DNA from: Burkholderia sp. | GTDB lineage: Bacteria > Pseudomonadota > Gammaproteobacteria > Burkholderiales > Burkholderiaceae | Assembly (NCBI GenBank): GCA_031253835.1 | Contig: JAIRVP010000054.1 | Location: 124,001 to 188,000 of the forward strand | Direction of reading: 5' to 3' | Length of the DNA: 64,000 nt | Part shown: piece by piece, positions 1-8,747 of the stretch | Numbering within the stretch: the first letter of the stretch is position 1 | How the letters are laid out: every line of letters begins with the position of its first letter | The notes under the pieces: generated by a model | The model's database searches: none | The model's input: the letters and a program-made list of their open reading frames with translations, nothing else | What the model was told of the DNA's origin: nothing | Translations under genes and position numbers: made by a program

Positions 1-192
1 TTCCGTCAGGCTCACGCCGCGCGTGCTGCGGTTGAACAGCTTCACGTTCAGCTCGCCCTCGAGCTGCCCGATCGCGAGGCTGACGGCAGCCGGCGTCAGG
101 CCCAGCGCGGCGGCGGCCCGCGTGAAGTTGCCGGCCGTCGCGACGGTCATGAACACGTGCAGCCCGGCCATCGGATCACGTCTGCCCATCAT
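1..192 (-). CDS. LysR-family transcriptional regulator, N-terminal part (runs off the window)
   Basis: Only the first 64 codons are inside the window. They encode a typical LysR winged-helix N-terminus: an opening helix with LHVFMTVATAGNFTRAA, then a recognition-helix region with LTPAAVSLAIGQLE and the usual LFNRSTRGVSLTE wing. Two in-frame ATG codons lie at 192 and 189; the first is used here. The gene diverges from the DUF336-SDR pair that begins at 285, so it is the natural candidate regulator of that pair. The effector domain is not visible, so no ligand can be proposed. Confidence 0.85.
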   Translation of the reverse strand, partial: MMGRRDPMAGLHVFMTVATAGNFTRAAAALGLTPAAVSLAIGQLEGELNVKLFNRSTRGVSLTE

Positions 193-284
193 TAGAAAAA
201 CTTGAAACTCCTTCGAGCGGAATGCGGATTCTCCCATATACCGCAACTGCCTACACTGGCGCTGTCGTCCCACCGGAGCCTCGC

Positions 285-722
285 ATGGAACCGCCCACCG
301 CCGCGCTGCCGCTCGCAGCCGCCCGCCGCACGATCGATGCCGCCCTCGCGCATGCCGCGTCGCTGCAGGTCACCGGCATCGCCATTGCAATCGTCGATGC
401 CGGTGCAAACCTGCTCGCGTTCGTGCGCACCGACGACTGCTTCCTCGGCGCGATCGATCTCGCGCAGCGCAAGGCGCTGACGGCCGTCCGCTTCCGCGCA
501 TCGACCGATGCACTCGGCGCGATGTCGGGCGACGGTCCGCTGCGCGGCATCGAACACAGCCACGGCGGGCTCGTCACGTTCGGCGGCGGCGAACCGCTCA
601 TCGACGGCAACGGGCGCTGCGTGGGCGCGATCGGCGTGTCGGGCGGCAGCGTCGACGAAGACACCGCGATCGCGCAGCACGGCCGCGACCGCTTTCCGGC
701 AACGTCCCACTCCACAAGGTAA
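285..722 (+). CDS. DUF336 / GlcG-HbpS family protein
   Basis: A 145-residue protein of the GlcG/HbpS (DUF336) family. These are small single-domain proteins, often beside dehydrogenases or catabolic genes; some bind heme and most have no assigned reaction. Family features seen are the opening helix with LAAARRTIDAAL, the strand IAIVDAGANLLAFVRTDD, the segment AQRKALTAV and the glycine-rich stretch VGAIGVSGGSVDED near the end. The ATG at 285 is chosen because GGAG lies six bases upstream; the frame is open further back to 222 without a ribosome site. The stop is four bases before the next start, so it is probably co-transcribed with the SDR gene. Function is not inferred beyond the family. Confidence 0.8.
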   Translation: MEPPTAALPLAAARRTIDAALAHAASLQVTGIAIAIVDAGANLLAFVRTDDCFLGAIDLAQRKALTAVRFRASTDALGAMSGDGPLRGIEHSHGGLVTFGGGEPLIDGNGRCVGAIGVSGGSVDEDTAIAQHGRDRFPATSHSTR

Positions 723-726
723 GCAC

Positions 727-1503
727 ATGACACAGAAGCGCATCCTCATCACCGGCGCAGGCACCGGCTTCGGCCGCGAAGTCGCTTTACGCCTCGCCGA
801 ACGCGGTCACGACGTGACGGCCGGTGTACGCGTCACCGCCGAAATCGACACACTGACGGCCGCCGCCGCACGGCGCGGCACCGCGCTGCGCGCGATCCAG
901 CTCGACGTCACGTCGGCGCACGATCGCGCCCGCGCGGCCGAACTCGACATCGACGTGCTCGTGAACAATGCGGGCGTCGGCGAAGCCGGCGCGCTGGTGG
1001 ACCTGCCGGTCGAGATCGTCCGCGAGCTGTTCGACGTCAACGTGTTCGGGCCGCTCGAACTCACGCAGCAGGTCGCGCGCGGCATGCTCGCGCGCCGGCA
1101 CGGCAAGATCGTGTTCGTGTCGTCGATCGCGGGCCTGATTACAGGCCCGTTCACGGGCGCCTATTGCGCGTCGAAGCACGCGGTCGAATCGGTGGCCGAG
1201 GCGATGCACGCGGAGCTGGCGCCGCACGGAATCCGCGTCGCGGTCGTGAACCCCGGCCCGTACAGCACGGGCTTCAACGACCGGATGATGGAAACGACGC
1301 GGCGCTGGCACGATCCGGCCGTCCATATCGTGACGCCCGAGCGGCTGGCGTTCCCGCTCGAACAGCACGACCCGGAGGAAATGATCGCGAAGATGGTCGA
1401 CGTGATCGACAGCGACGGCGGCGCGTTCCGCAACCTGCTGCCCGAGTCGTCCGAAGCGTTCGTGCGCGCCGAACAGGCGCGCGCGTGGGAACGGCAGCAG
1501 TAA
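727..1503 (+). CDS. Short-chain dehydrogenase/reductase
   Basis: A 258-residue classical SDR oxidoreductase using NAD(P)H. The cofactor motif TGAGTGFG is at residues 8-15, the NNAG motif follows the fourth strand, the catalytic serine is in VSSIAG, and the active-site YCASK gives Tyr and Lys. The proline-glycine segment NPGPYSTG after the sixth strand is also typical. An AAGG stands eight bases before the ATG. It follows the DUF336 gene by four bases, so the two form a small operon probably controlled by the diverging LysR gene. The substrate cannot be read from sequence. The gene is convergent with the nitrate operon that ends at 1549. Confidence 0.9.
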   Translation: MTQKRILITGAGTGFGREVALRLAERGHDVTAGVRVTAEIDTLTAAAARRGTALRAIQLDVTSAHDRARAAELDIDVLVNNAGVGEAGALVDLPVEIVRELFDVNVFGPLELTQQVARGMLARRHGKIVFVSSIAGLITGPFTGAYCASKHAVESVAEAMHAELAPHGIRVAVVNPGPYSTGFNDRMMETTRRWHDPAVHIVTPERLAFPLEQHDPEEMIAKMVDVIDSDGGAFRNLLPESSEAFVRAEQARAWERQQ

Positions 1504-1548
1504 CGAGCCGGGCGGCAGGCGCCGGATGGCAGCCCGCCGCTCGCGCGA

Positions 1549-4500
1549 TCAATACACGTCGCGCATGTAGCGCCGCGCCTTCGAAAGCCGCGCGACGTAG
1601 TCGTTCGCGGCTTCGTCCGACATCCCGCCATGCTCGGCGACGACGGCCTTCAGCGCGGTATCGACGTCCTTGGCCATCCGCGCGGCGTCGCCGCACACGT
1701 AGAAGTGCGCGCCTTCCTCCAGCCACGCGAACAGCTCGGCGCCCTGCTCGCGCATCCGGTCCTGCACGTAGATCTTGTCGGCCTGGTCGCGCGAGAACGC
1801 GAGATCGAGCCGCGTGAGAAAGCCGCTGTCGTGCATCGCACCCAGTTCGTCGCCGTAATAGAAGTCGGTCTGCGCGTGCTGTTCGCCGAAGAACAGCCAG
1901 TTGCGCCCGCGTGCGCCGCGCGCCTGCCGCTCGTGCAGGAAGCCGCGGAACGGTGCGACGCCGGTGCCGGGGCCGACCATCACGATCGGCACGTCGCCGT
2001 TCACCGGCGGCCGGAAATGCGCGGACTTCTGCACGAACACGGGCACGCGGCCGTCGTCCGCGCGATCGGCGAGGAACGTCGACGCGACGCCTTTGCGGGC
2101 GCGCCGGCCGTTGTGATAGCGCACGGCCGACACGGTCAGGTGGATCTCGCCCGCGTGCGCGCTCGGGCTCGACGCGATCGAATAGAGGCGCGGCTGCATG
2201 CGCTTCAGCATCCCGACCAGCTCCGTGCCCGACAGCTCGACCGGGAATTCGTGCAGCACGTCCGCGAGCTGCTGCCCCCACAGCCACTGCTTCAGGTCGC
2301 CCTTGCGCTCGTCGCCGAGCAGCGACTTCAGCGCACCGTTCGCGCTGCGCGATGCGATGAATGCAAGCGTGTCCGGATGCGGACGCGTGATGTCGAAGTG
2401 ACGCGCGAGCGCATCGCCGAGGCGCACGTCGCCGACGCCCGCGATCGACACCGGTGCATCGGCCTTCAGCGCGGTGACGGACAGCAGTTCGTCGACCAGC
2501 TCCGGGCAGTTGGTCGGCCACACGCCGAGCGCGTCGCCGGTTTCGTATTCGAGGTTCGCGCCTTCGGTCGACAGCGACACGTAGCGCGTATCTTTCGCGG
2601 CGCCCGGACGGTTCAGCCGCAGGTTCGCGACGAGCTTCGACGGCGCCGGATGCGCCTTCGTCGGCAGCAGCCCCGACGGGCTCATTCCGCCGGACGGCAC
2701 CGCGTGCAGCGCGGCATCGGCCTCCTTGATCCGCGCGACGACACGCTCGAGCCACTGGTCGGCATCGCGCTGGAATTCGACGTCGCAATCGACGCGCGCG
2801 GCAAGGCGTGCCGCGCCGAGCTCCGCGAGCCGCGCGTCGAGCCGGCGGCCGTGGCCGCAGAACTGGTCGTAGTTGCGGTCGCCGAACGCGAGCACCGCGA
2901 AATGCACGCCGTCGAGGCGCGCGGCGCTGCCGGCCTGCAATGCGTCCCAGAACTCGGTGCCGTTGTCGGGCGCATCGCCGTCGCCGAACGTGCTCGTCAT
3001 CAGCAGCACGTATTGTGCGCCGGCGAGCGATGCGACCGGATAGTCGGACATGCACGCGGTGCGGATCTCGAAACCCGCGTTCATCAGTTGCGTCGCGTAA
3101 TCCTCGGTCAGCGATTCGATGTTGCCGGTCTGCGACGCCCACAGCAGCACGACCTTCGGGCGCGTGCGCACGATCCGCACGCCGCCGGACGCGGCGGCGT
3201 CAAGCGGCAGCGCGGCTGCCGCGGCAACCTGCGGATGCGCGGGCAGCGAACGGCTGAACAGGCCCGCGAGCATGCCGTCGAGCCAGAACCGCACGGGCGG
3301 CGTCAACGGCGCAGCGGCCGGCAGCACGGGCACGCTGCCCTCGCGCCGCCCGGCGCTCGCCTTCAGTCCGCTGACGAGGCCCGCCACGTACAGCCGTTCG
3401 GTGTCGGTCAACGGCGGCGGCGCGAGATCGGCGACGCCGAGCGCGGCCGCGAAAGTGTCGATGTCTGCCATGTCGGATTCCTGTGAAGCAGTGGCCTGCA
3501 CCATCGCCGGCGCGGGCCGCGCGTCGTCGGCGCATGCATCGGGTTGCGCCGTTTCATCGTCGGCGGACGCGAACGCGTCCGTGTCGACGCGCCGCAGCGC
3601 GACCGCGCAATATTTCAGTTCGGGTTGCTGCGATTCCGGATCGATCGCGTCGTTCGTCACCGCGTTGATGCACAGGTCGTCGCCGTACACGTCGTTCCAG
3701 TGCATCGGCGCGAAGCAGTTGCCGCGCTGCACGCGTTCGGTCACGACGGCCGGCAATACCGCACGGCCGCGCGCCGAGCGGATCTCGACGCTGTCCTTCG
3801 CGGCGATGCCGAGCGCGCTCGCATCGTCCGGGTGCAGCTCGACGAACGGGCGCGGGTTCAGCTTGTTCAGCATCGCGACCTTGCCCGTCTTCGTCATCGT
3901 GTGCCATTGATGCTGCAGCCGGCCGGTGTTCAGCACGATCGGAAACGTGTCGTCGGGCAGCTCGGCCGGATCGACGTGCGGCCGTGCGAAGAAGCGGGCC
4001 TTGCCCGACGGCGTCGGAAACGCGATGCGCGGTGCATCGTGGCCGTCGGCGGCCGGTCGCAGCGTCTGGCTCACGCCGTCGTTCAGGTAGCGGATCGGGT
4101 GCCGCTCGCGCGCGGTGCCCGGCGCGACCGGCCATTGCACCGGGCCGTCGCGCAGCGCCGCGTGGCTCGCGCCGCGCAGGTCGTAGCCGGTCGCCGGATT
4201 CGAGAACCGCACGATCTCGTCGAACACGTCGGCCGCCGACGCATAGTCGAACGCATCGCCGAAGCCCATCGCACGTGCGACCTCCGCGACGATGCGCCAG
4301 TCGGGCAGCGCGTCGCCCGGCGGCGCGACCGCCGCGCGCATCAGCGTCATGTTGCGCTCGGAGTTGATCATCACGCCGTCGCCTTCGGCCCACAGCGCGC
4401 CCGGCAACAGGATGTCCGCGTAGCGGTTGGTCTCGGTGTCGAGGAACGCGTCCTGCGCGATCACGAGTTCCGCGGCCTGCAGCCCGGCGATCACGTTCTG

Positions 4501-5736
4501 CCGGTTCGGCACGGTCGCGACCGGGTTCGTGCAGACGATCCAGCATGCCTTGATGTCCCCGGCCGCCATGCGTTCGAACAGGTCGACCGTGCCCTTGCCC
4601 GTCTCCTTGCGCAGCGTGCCGGCCGGCACGCGCCACAGGTGCTCGACGAAGCGACGATCGTCGTCGGACTGCACCGAGCGCTGGCCCGGCAAGCCCGGCC
4701 CCATGTAGCCCATCTCGCGCCCGCCCATCGCGTTCGGCTGGCCGGTCAGCGAGAACGGCCCGCTGCCGGGCCGGCAGATCTTGCCCGTCGCGAGATGCAG
4801 GTTGCAGACCGCGTTGGTGTTCCACACGCCGTGCGTGCTCTGGTTGAGCCCCATCGTCCAGCAGCTCATCCATTCCTGCGCGTCGCCGATCCATTGCGCG
4901 GCCGTGCGGAGATCGGCTTCCGCGAGCCCCGTGATCGCCGCGACGCGCTCGGGCGTGTAGTCGGCGAGGAACGCGGGCATCGCGTCCCAGCCTTCCGTGT
5001 ATGCGCCGATGAACGCGGCATCGGTGCGGCCGTTCGCCTGCAGCAGGTGCAGCAGCCCGTTCGTCAGCGCGAGATCGGTGCCCGGCCGGATCTGCAGGAA
5101 CAGGTCGGCCTTGTCGGCCGTGCCGGTGCGGCGCGGATCGACGACGATCAGTTTCGCGCCGGCCTTCACGCGATCCATCATCCGCAGGAACAGGATCGGG
5201 TGGCAGTCGGCCATGTTCGCGCCGATCACGAAGAACAGGTTCGCGCGATCGAAGTCCTGGTACGACCCGGGCGGGCCGTCCGCGCCGAGCGACTGCTTGT
5301 AGCCGGTGCTCGCGCTCGCCATGCAGAGGCGCGAGTTCGACTCGATGTTGTTGGTGCCGACGAAGCCTTTCGCGAGCTTGTTGACGAGGTACTGCGCCTC
5401 GATCGACATCTGTCCCGACACATAGAACGACAGCGCGTCGGGGCCATGCGCATCGAGCACCGCGCGCAGGCGGCGCGCGGTTTCGGCGATCGCCTCGCGC
5501 GCCGGCAGCGGCACGAGGTCGTCCTCGCGCGCGCGGCGCACGAACGCACGGTCGAGCCGCCCCGAGCGGCGCAGCGCGACGTGCGCCGACGAACCTTTCG
5601 TGCACAGCCGCCCGAAGTTGGTCGGATGGTCGGAGTCGCCGGACACCTTGACGACTTCGCCCTCCTCGACGTGCAGCACCATCCCGCAGCCGACGCCGCA
5701 GTACGGGCACACGCTCTTGACGGGGGTGGCGGTCAT
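1549..5736 (-). CDS. nasA: Assimilatory nitrate reductase fused to a diflavin (CysJ-like) reductase
   Basis: A 1395-residue cytoplasmic fusion that should reduce nitrate to nitrite directly with NAD(P)H. Residues 1 to about 700 are a Mo-bis-MGD nitrate reductase. The [4Fe-4S] ligands are Cys10, Cys13, Cys17 and Cys45, and SRLCMASA carries the probable molybdenum ligand Cys138. After a linker, a flavodoxin domain starts near residue 860 (LLWASQTGN, then TSTFGDGDAPDNG). A ferredoxin-reductase-type FAD domain follows with RLYSIASSP near 1180, then NADP-binding GPGTGVAPFRGF near 1255, ending in MRDVY. The second half resembles the sulfite reductase flavoprotein CysJ and replaces the separate electron donor used by most NasA enzymes. 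The gene is last in the operon, 16 bases after nirD. I am confident of both halves; the preference for NADPH over NADH is inferred from family. Confidence 0.93.
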   Translation of the reverse strand: MTATPVKSVCPYCGVGCGMVLHVEEGEVVKVSGDSDHPTNFGRLCTKGSSAHVALRRSGRLDRAFVRRAREDDLVPLPAREAIAETARRLRAVLDAHGPDALSFYVSGQMSIEAQYLVNKLAKGFVGTNNIESNSRLCMASASTGYKQSLGADGPPGSYQDFDRANLFFVIGANMADCHPILFLRMMDRVKAGAKLIVVDPRRTGTADKADLFLQIRPGTDLALTNGLLHLLQANGRTDAAFIGAYTEGWDAMPAFLADYTPERVAAITGLAEADLRTAAQWIGDAQEWMSCWTMGLNQSTHGVWNTNAVCNLHLATGKICRPGSGPFSLTGQPNAMGGREMGYMGPGLPGQRSVQSDDDRRFVEHLWRVPAGTLRKETGKGTVDLFERMAAGDIKACWIVCTNPVATVPNRQNVIAGLQAAELVIAQDAFLDTETNRYADILLPGALWAEGDGVMINSERNMTLMRAAVAPPGDALPDWRIVAEVARAMGFGDAFDYASAADVFDEIVRFSNPATGYDLRGASHAALRDGPVQWPVAPGTARERHPIRYLNDGVSQTLRPAADGHDAPRIAFPTPSGKARFFARPHVDPAELPDDTFPIVLNTGRLQHQWHTMTKTGKVAMLNKLNPRPFVELHPDDASALGIAAKDSVEIRSARGRAVLPAVVTERVQRGNCFAPMHWNDVYGDDLCINAVTNDAIDPESQQPELKYCAVALRRVDTDAFASADDETAQPDACADDARPAPAMVQATASQESDMADIDTFAAALGVADLAPPPLTDTERLYVAGLVSGLKASAGRREGSVPVLPAAAPLTPPVRFWLDGMLAGLFSRSLPAHPQVAAAAALPLDAAASGGVRIVRTRPKVVLLWASQTGNIESLTEDYATQLMNAGFEIRTACMSDYPVASLAGAQYVLLMTSTFGDGDAPDNGTEFWDALQAGSAARLDGVHFAVLAFGDRNYDQFCGHGRRLDARLAELGAARLAARVDCDVEFQRDADQWLERVVARIKEADAALHAVPSGGMSPSGLLPTKAHPAPSKLVANLRLNRPGAAKDTRYVSLSTEGANLEYETGDALGVWPTNCPELVDELLSVTALKADAPVSIAGVGDVRLGDALARHFDITRPHPDTLAFIASRSANGALKSLLGDERKGDLKQWLWGQQLADVLHEFPVELSGTELVGMLKRMQPRLYSIASSPSAHAGEIHLTVSAVRYHNGRRARKGVASTFLADRADDGRVPVFVQKSAHFRPPVNGDVPIVMVGPGTGVAPFRGFLHERQARGARGRNWLFFGEQHAQTDFYYGDELGAMHDSGFLTRLDLAFSRDQADKIYVQDRMREQGAELFAWLEEGAHFYVCGDAARMAKDVDTALKAVVAEHGGMSDEAANDYVARLSKARRYMRDVY

Positions 5737-5752
5737 GCGCGCTCCGGGACGG

Positions 5753-6097
5753 TCAGGCCGCGATCCACACGAAGCCGTCCTCGACCCGCGACGGATACGC
5801 GCTCACCGACTGCTCGGGCGCTTCCAGGCATTCGCCGGTGCGCAGGTCGAAGTGCTGCTTGTACAGCGGCGACGCGACGACGACGCGCTCGCCGAGGCTG
5901 CCGATCAGCCCGCGCGACATCACGGCCGCCTGCGATACCGGATCGACGTTGTCGATCGCGAACACGCCGCCGTCGGCATGCGCGACGTGAAACACCGCGA
6001 CCTGCTCGCCGTTGACGAGCGCGCACACGCCGGTGTTCGGCACGATGTCGTCGAGCGGGCACACGCGGGTCCAGGACAGCGGAAGACGATCGTTCAT
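5753..6097 (-). CDS. nirD: Nitrite reductase [NAD(P)H] small subunit
   Basis: A 114-residue NirD, the small partner of the assimilatory siroheme nitrite reductase NirB in the cytoplasm. It has the Rieske-like fold sequence (AVFHVAHADGGVFAIDNVDPVSQAAVMSRGLIG, then SPLYKQHFDLRTGECLE) but lacks the paired Cys-His ligands of true Rieske proteins, as is normal for NirD. It starts 31 bases after nirB and ends 16 bases before the fused nitrate reductase gene, so it belongs to the same transcript. Confidence 0.95.
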   Translation of the reverse strand: MNDRLPLSWTRVCPLDDIVPNTGVCALVNGEQVAVFHVAHADGGVFAIDNVDPVSQAAVMSRGLIGSLGERVVVASPLYKQHFDLRTGECLEAPEQSVSAYPSRVEDGFVWIAA

Positions 6098-6128
6098 GAT
6101 GGGCTCCTTGATGTGATGCGGGTATCGG

Positions 6129-8726
6129 TCAGGCGGTTGCGGGTTCGGTCGCGGCTTGCGTCGCGCTTTCGGCGGCGACGGGAATCGACACGGGCTTGCC
6201 GCCCGCGCGCTCGCCGGGCGTCGCGGGGCGGATCTGGCCGCGCGTCTCGACGAATTCGATGGTCGTATCCGGCGCGTCGCTGTTCACGAAGTGGCGGAAG
6301 CGCTTGCGCGTGTCCGGATCGGTCACGGCCTTCTTCCATTCGCACTCGTAGGTGTCGACCACGTGCTGCATGTCGGCTTCGAGTTCGGCCGCGATCGCGA
6401 GCTTGTCGCGCACGACGACGTCGATCAGGTAGTCGAGCCCGCCTTCGAGGTTGTCGCGCCACACGCTGGTGCGCTGCAGCCGGTCGGCCGTGCGCACGTA
6501 GAACATCAGGAAACGGTCGATGTAGCGGATCAGCGTGGCGCGGTCGAGGTCGGACGCGATCAGTTCGGCGTGGCGCGGCTTCATCCCGCCGTTGCCGCAC
6601 ACGTACAGGTTCCAGCCCTTTTCGGTGGCGATGATGCCGACGTCCTTGCCCTGCGCTTCCGCGCACTCGCGCGTGCAGCCCGATACGCCGAACTTGATCT
6701 TGTGCGGCGCGCGCAGCCCCTTGTAGCGGTTTTCCAGGTCGATCGCGAGGCCGACCGAGTCGTCGACGCCGTAGCGGCACCACGTCGACCCGACGCACGA
6801 CTTCACCGTGCGCAGCGACTTGCCGTACGCGTGACCCGATTCGAAGCCGGCCGCGATCAGCTCTTCCCAGATCGACGGCAGCTGCTCGACGCGCGCACCG
6901 AACAGGTCGACGCGCTGGCCGCCCGTGATCTTCGTGTACAGGCCGTACTTCTTCGCGACCTGGCCGACCGCGATCAGCCCTTCCGGCGTGACTTCGCCGC
7001 CCGGCATGCGCGGCACGACCGAGTACGTGCCGTCGCGCTGGATGTTCGCGAGGTAGTAGTCGTTCGAATCCTGCAGGCCCGCGTGTTCCTTCTTCAGCAC
7101 GAACTCGTTGAAGCACGACGCGAGGATGCCGGCGACGGCCGGCTTGCACACGTCGCAGCCGAGCCCGTGGCCGTGCTTCGCAAGCAGTTCGTCGAAGGTC
7201 GTGATGCGCTCGACGCGGATCAGGTGGAACAGCTCCTGGCGCGAATGCGGGAAGTGCTCGCACAGATGGTTGTTGACCGCGAGGCCCTGCTTCTTCATCT
7301 CGGCCTTCATGATCTGCGTGACGAGCGGCACGCAGCCGCCGCACGACGTGCCGGCGCCCGTGCACGTCTTCAGCGCGCCGAGGCTCGTCGCGCCGTCGGC
7401 GACCGCCGTGCAGATCTGCGACTTCGACACGTTGTTGCACGAGCAGATCTGCGCGCCGTCCGGCAGCGCGTCGACGCCGATCGCCGGCTTCGCGACGCCG
7501 TCCGACGACGGCAGGATCAGGAATTCGGGCGACTCCGGCAGCTCGATGCGGTTCAGCATCATCTGCAGCAGCGTGCCGTATTCGGCCGCGTCGCCGACCA
7601 TCACCGCGCCGTGCAGGAACTTGCCGCAGTCGGACACCACGAGCTTCTTGTAGACCTGGCGGCGCTCGTCCGCGTACTGGTACGTGCGGCTGCCGGCCGT
7701 CGTGCCGTGCGCGTCGCCGATGCTCGCGACGTCGACGCCCATCAGCTTCAGCTTCGTGCTCATGTCGGCGCCCGCGAACGCGGCACCGGCCGCGTCGTTC
7801 GCGTCGCCGGCAAGCTGCTTCGCGACCACGCGCGCCATGTCGTAGCCGGGCGCGACCAGGCCGTACACCATGCCGTTCCACGCGGCGCATTCGCCGATCG
7901 CGTAGATGTCCGCATCGCTCGTGCGGCACGCATCGTCGATCGCGACGCCGCCGCGCGCACCGGTGTCGAGCCCGCATGCACGGGCCAGTTCGTCGCGGGC
8001 ACGGATGCCGGCGGAGAACACGATCATGTCGGTGTCGAGATGCGTGCCGTCGGCGAACGCCATCCGGTGCGTGCCGTCCTCGCCATCGACGATTTCGAGC
8101 GTGTTCTTGCCCGTGTGCACGGTCACGCCGAGCGCCTCGATCTTCGCGCGCAGCATCCGGCCGCCGCCGTCGTCGACCTGCACGGCCATCAGCCGCGGCG
8201 CGAATTCGACGACGTGCGTGTCGAGCCCCATGTCGCGCAGCGCCTTCGCGCATTCGAGGCCGAGCAGCCCGCCGCCGATCACCACGCCGCGCTTCGCGTG
8301 CGTACCGCACGCCTGCATCGCTTCGAGATCCTCGATCGTCCGGTACACGAAGCAGCCTGCGCGATCGCGCCCCGGCACCGGCGGCACGAACGGGCGCGAG
8401 CCCGTGGCGAGCACCAGCTTGTCGTACCCGAGCGTTTCGCCGGACGCGAGCGTGACCGTATGCGCGGCGCGGTCGATCGACGCGACCTGCGCGTTCAGGC
8501 GCAGGTCGAACTGCGGATGGCGTGCGAAGAAGCCCGGTTCGACGAGCGACAGGTCGTCCGCCGACTTGCCCGCGAAGAATTCGGACAGGTGCACGCGATC
8601 GTAGGCCGGGCGCGGCTCCTCGCCGAGCACGGTGACCTGCAGCGCGCCCGCCGTACCGGCTTCCGCCGCGACGCATTCGAGGAGCTTGTGGCCGACCATA
8701 CCGTGGCCGATGACGATGAGTTTCAT
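6129..8726 (-). CDS. nirB: Nitrite reductase [NAD(P)H] large subunit
   Basis: An 865-residue NirB, which reduces nitrite to ammonium with NAD(P)H. The N-terminal FAD/NAD(P) oxidoreductase half has the opening dinucleotide fold (IVIGHGMVG) and the second one, VIGGGLLGLECA. Near residue 427 is a BFD-type [2Fe-2S] segment, CSCNNVSKSQIC, followed by CTGAGTSCGGC. The C-terminal half is a siroheme/[4Fe-4S] reductase with CVGSTWC near 645 and GCTREC near 683, then the GNGG segment. The length matches the family. The siroheme requirement explains the nearby uroporphyrinogen methyltransferase gene. It is the second gene of the operon, 21 bases after the transporter gene. Confidence 0.96.
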   Translation of the reverse strand: MKLIVIGHGMVGHKLLECVAAEAGTAGALQVTVLGEEPRPAYDRVHLSEFFAGKSADDLSLVEPGFFARHPQFDLRLNAQVASIDRAAHTVTLASGETLGYDKLVLATGSRPFVPPVPGRDRAGCFVYRTIEDLEAMQACGTHAKRGVVIGGGLLGLECAKALRDMGLDTHVVEFAPRLMAVQVDDGGGRMLRAKIEALGVTVHTGKNTLEIVDGEDGTHRMAFADGTHLDTDMIVFSAGIRARDELARACGLDTGARGGVAIDDACRTSDADIYAIGECAAWNGMVYGLVAPGYDMARVVAKQLAGDANDAAGAAFAGADMSTKLKLMGVDVASIGDAHGTTAGSRTYQYADERRQVYKKLVVSDCGKFLHGAVMVGDAAEYGTLLQMMLNRIELPESPEFLILPSSDGVAKPAIGVDALPDGAQICSCNNVSKSQICTAVADGATSLGALKTCTGAGTSCGGCVPLVTQIMKAEMKKQGLAVNNHLCEHFPHSRQELFHLIRVERITTFDELLAKHGHGLGCDVCKPAVAGILASCFNEFVLKKEHAGLQDSNDYYLANIQRDGTYSVVPRMPGGEVTPEGLIAVGQVAKKYGLYTKITGGQRVDLFGARVEQLPSIWEELIAAGFESGHAYGKSLRTVKSCVGSTWCRYGVDDSVGLAIDLENRYKGLRAPHKIKFGVSGCTRECAEAQGKDVGIIATEKGWNLYVCGNGGMKPRHAELIASDLDRATLIRYIDRFLMFYVRTADRLQRTSVWRDNLEGGLDYLIDVVVRDKLAIAAELEADMQHVVDTYECEWKKAVTDPDTRKRFRHFVNSDAPDTTIEFVETRGQIRPATPGERAGGKPVSIPVAAESATQAATEPATA

Positions 8727-8747
8727 GGTGACGATTCCTTCGGTCGA

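Noticed and set aside
1504-1548. A possible hairpin between the convergent SDR and nitrate reductase genes
   Set aside because: The arms (GCCGGGCGGC and GCCCGCCGC) pair imperfectly and no U run follows.
3544-6015. An 823-codon plus-strand frame opposite the nitrate reductase
   Set aside because: Antisense shadow of nasA and nirD; composition is typical of reversed GC-rich codons and no motif is present.
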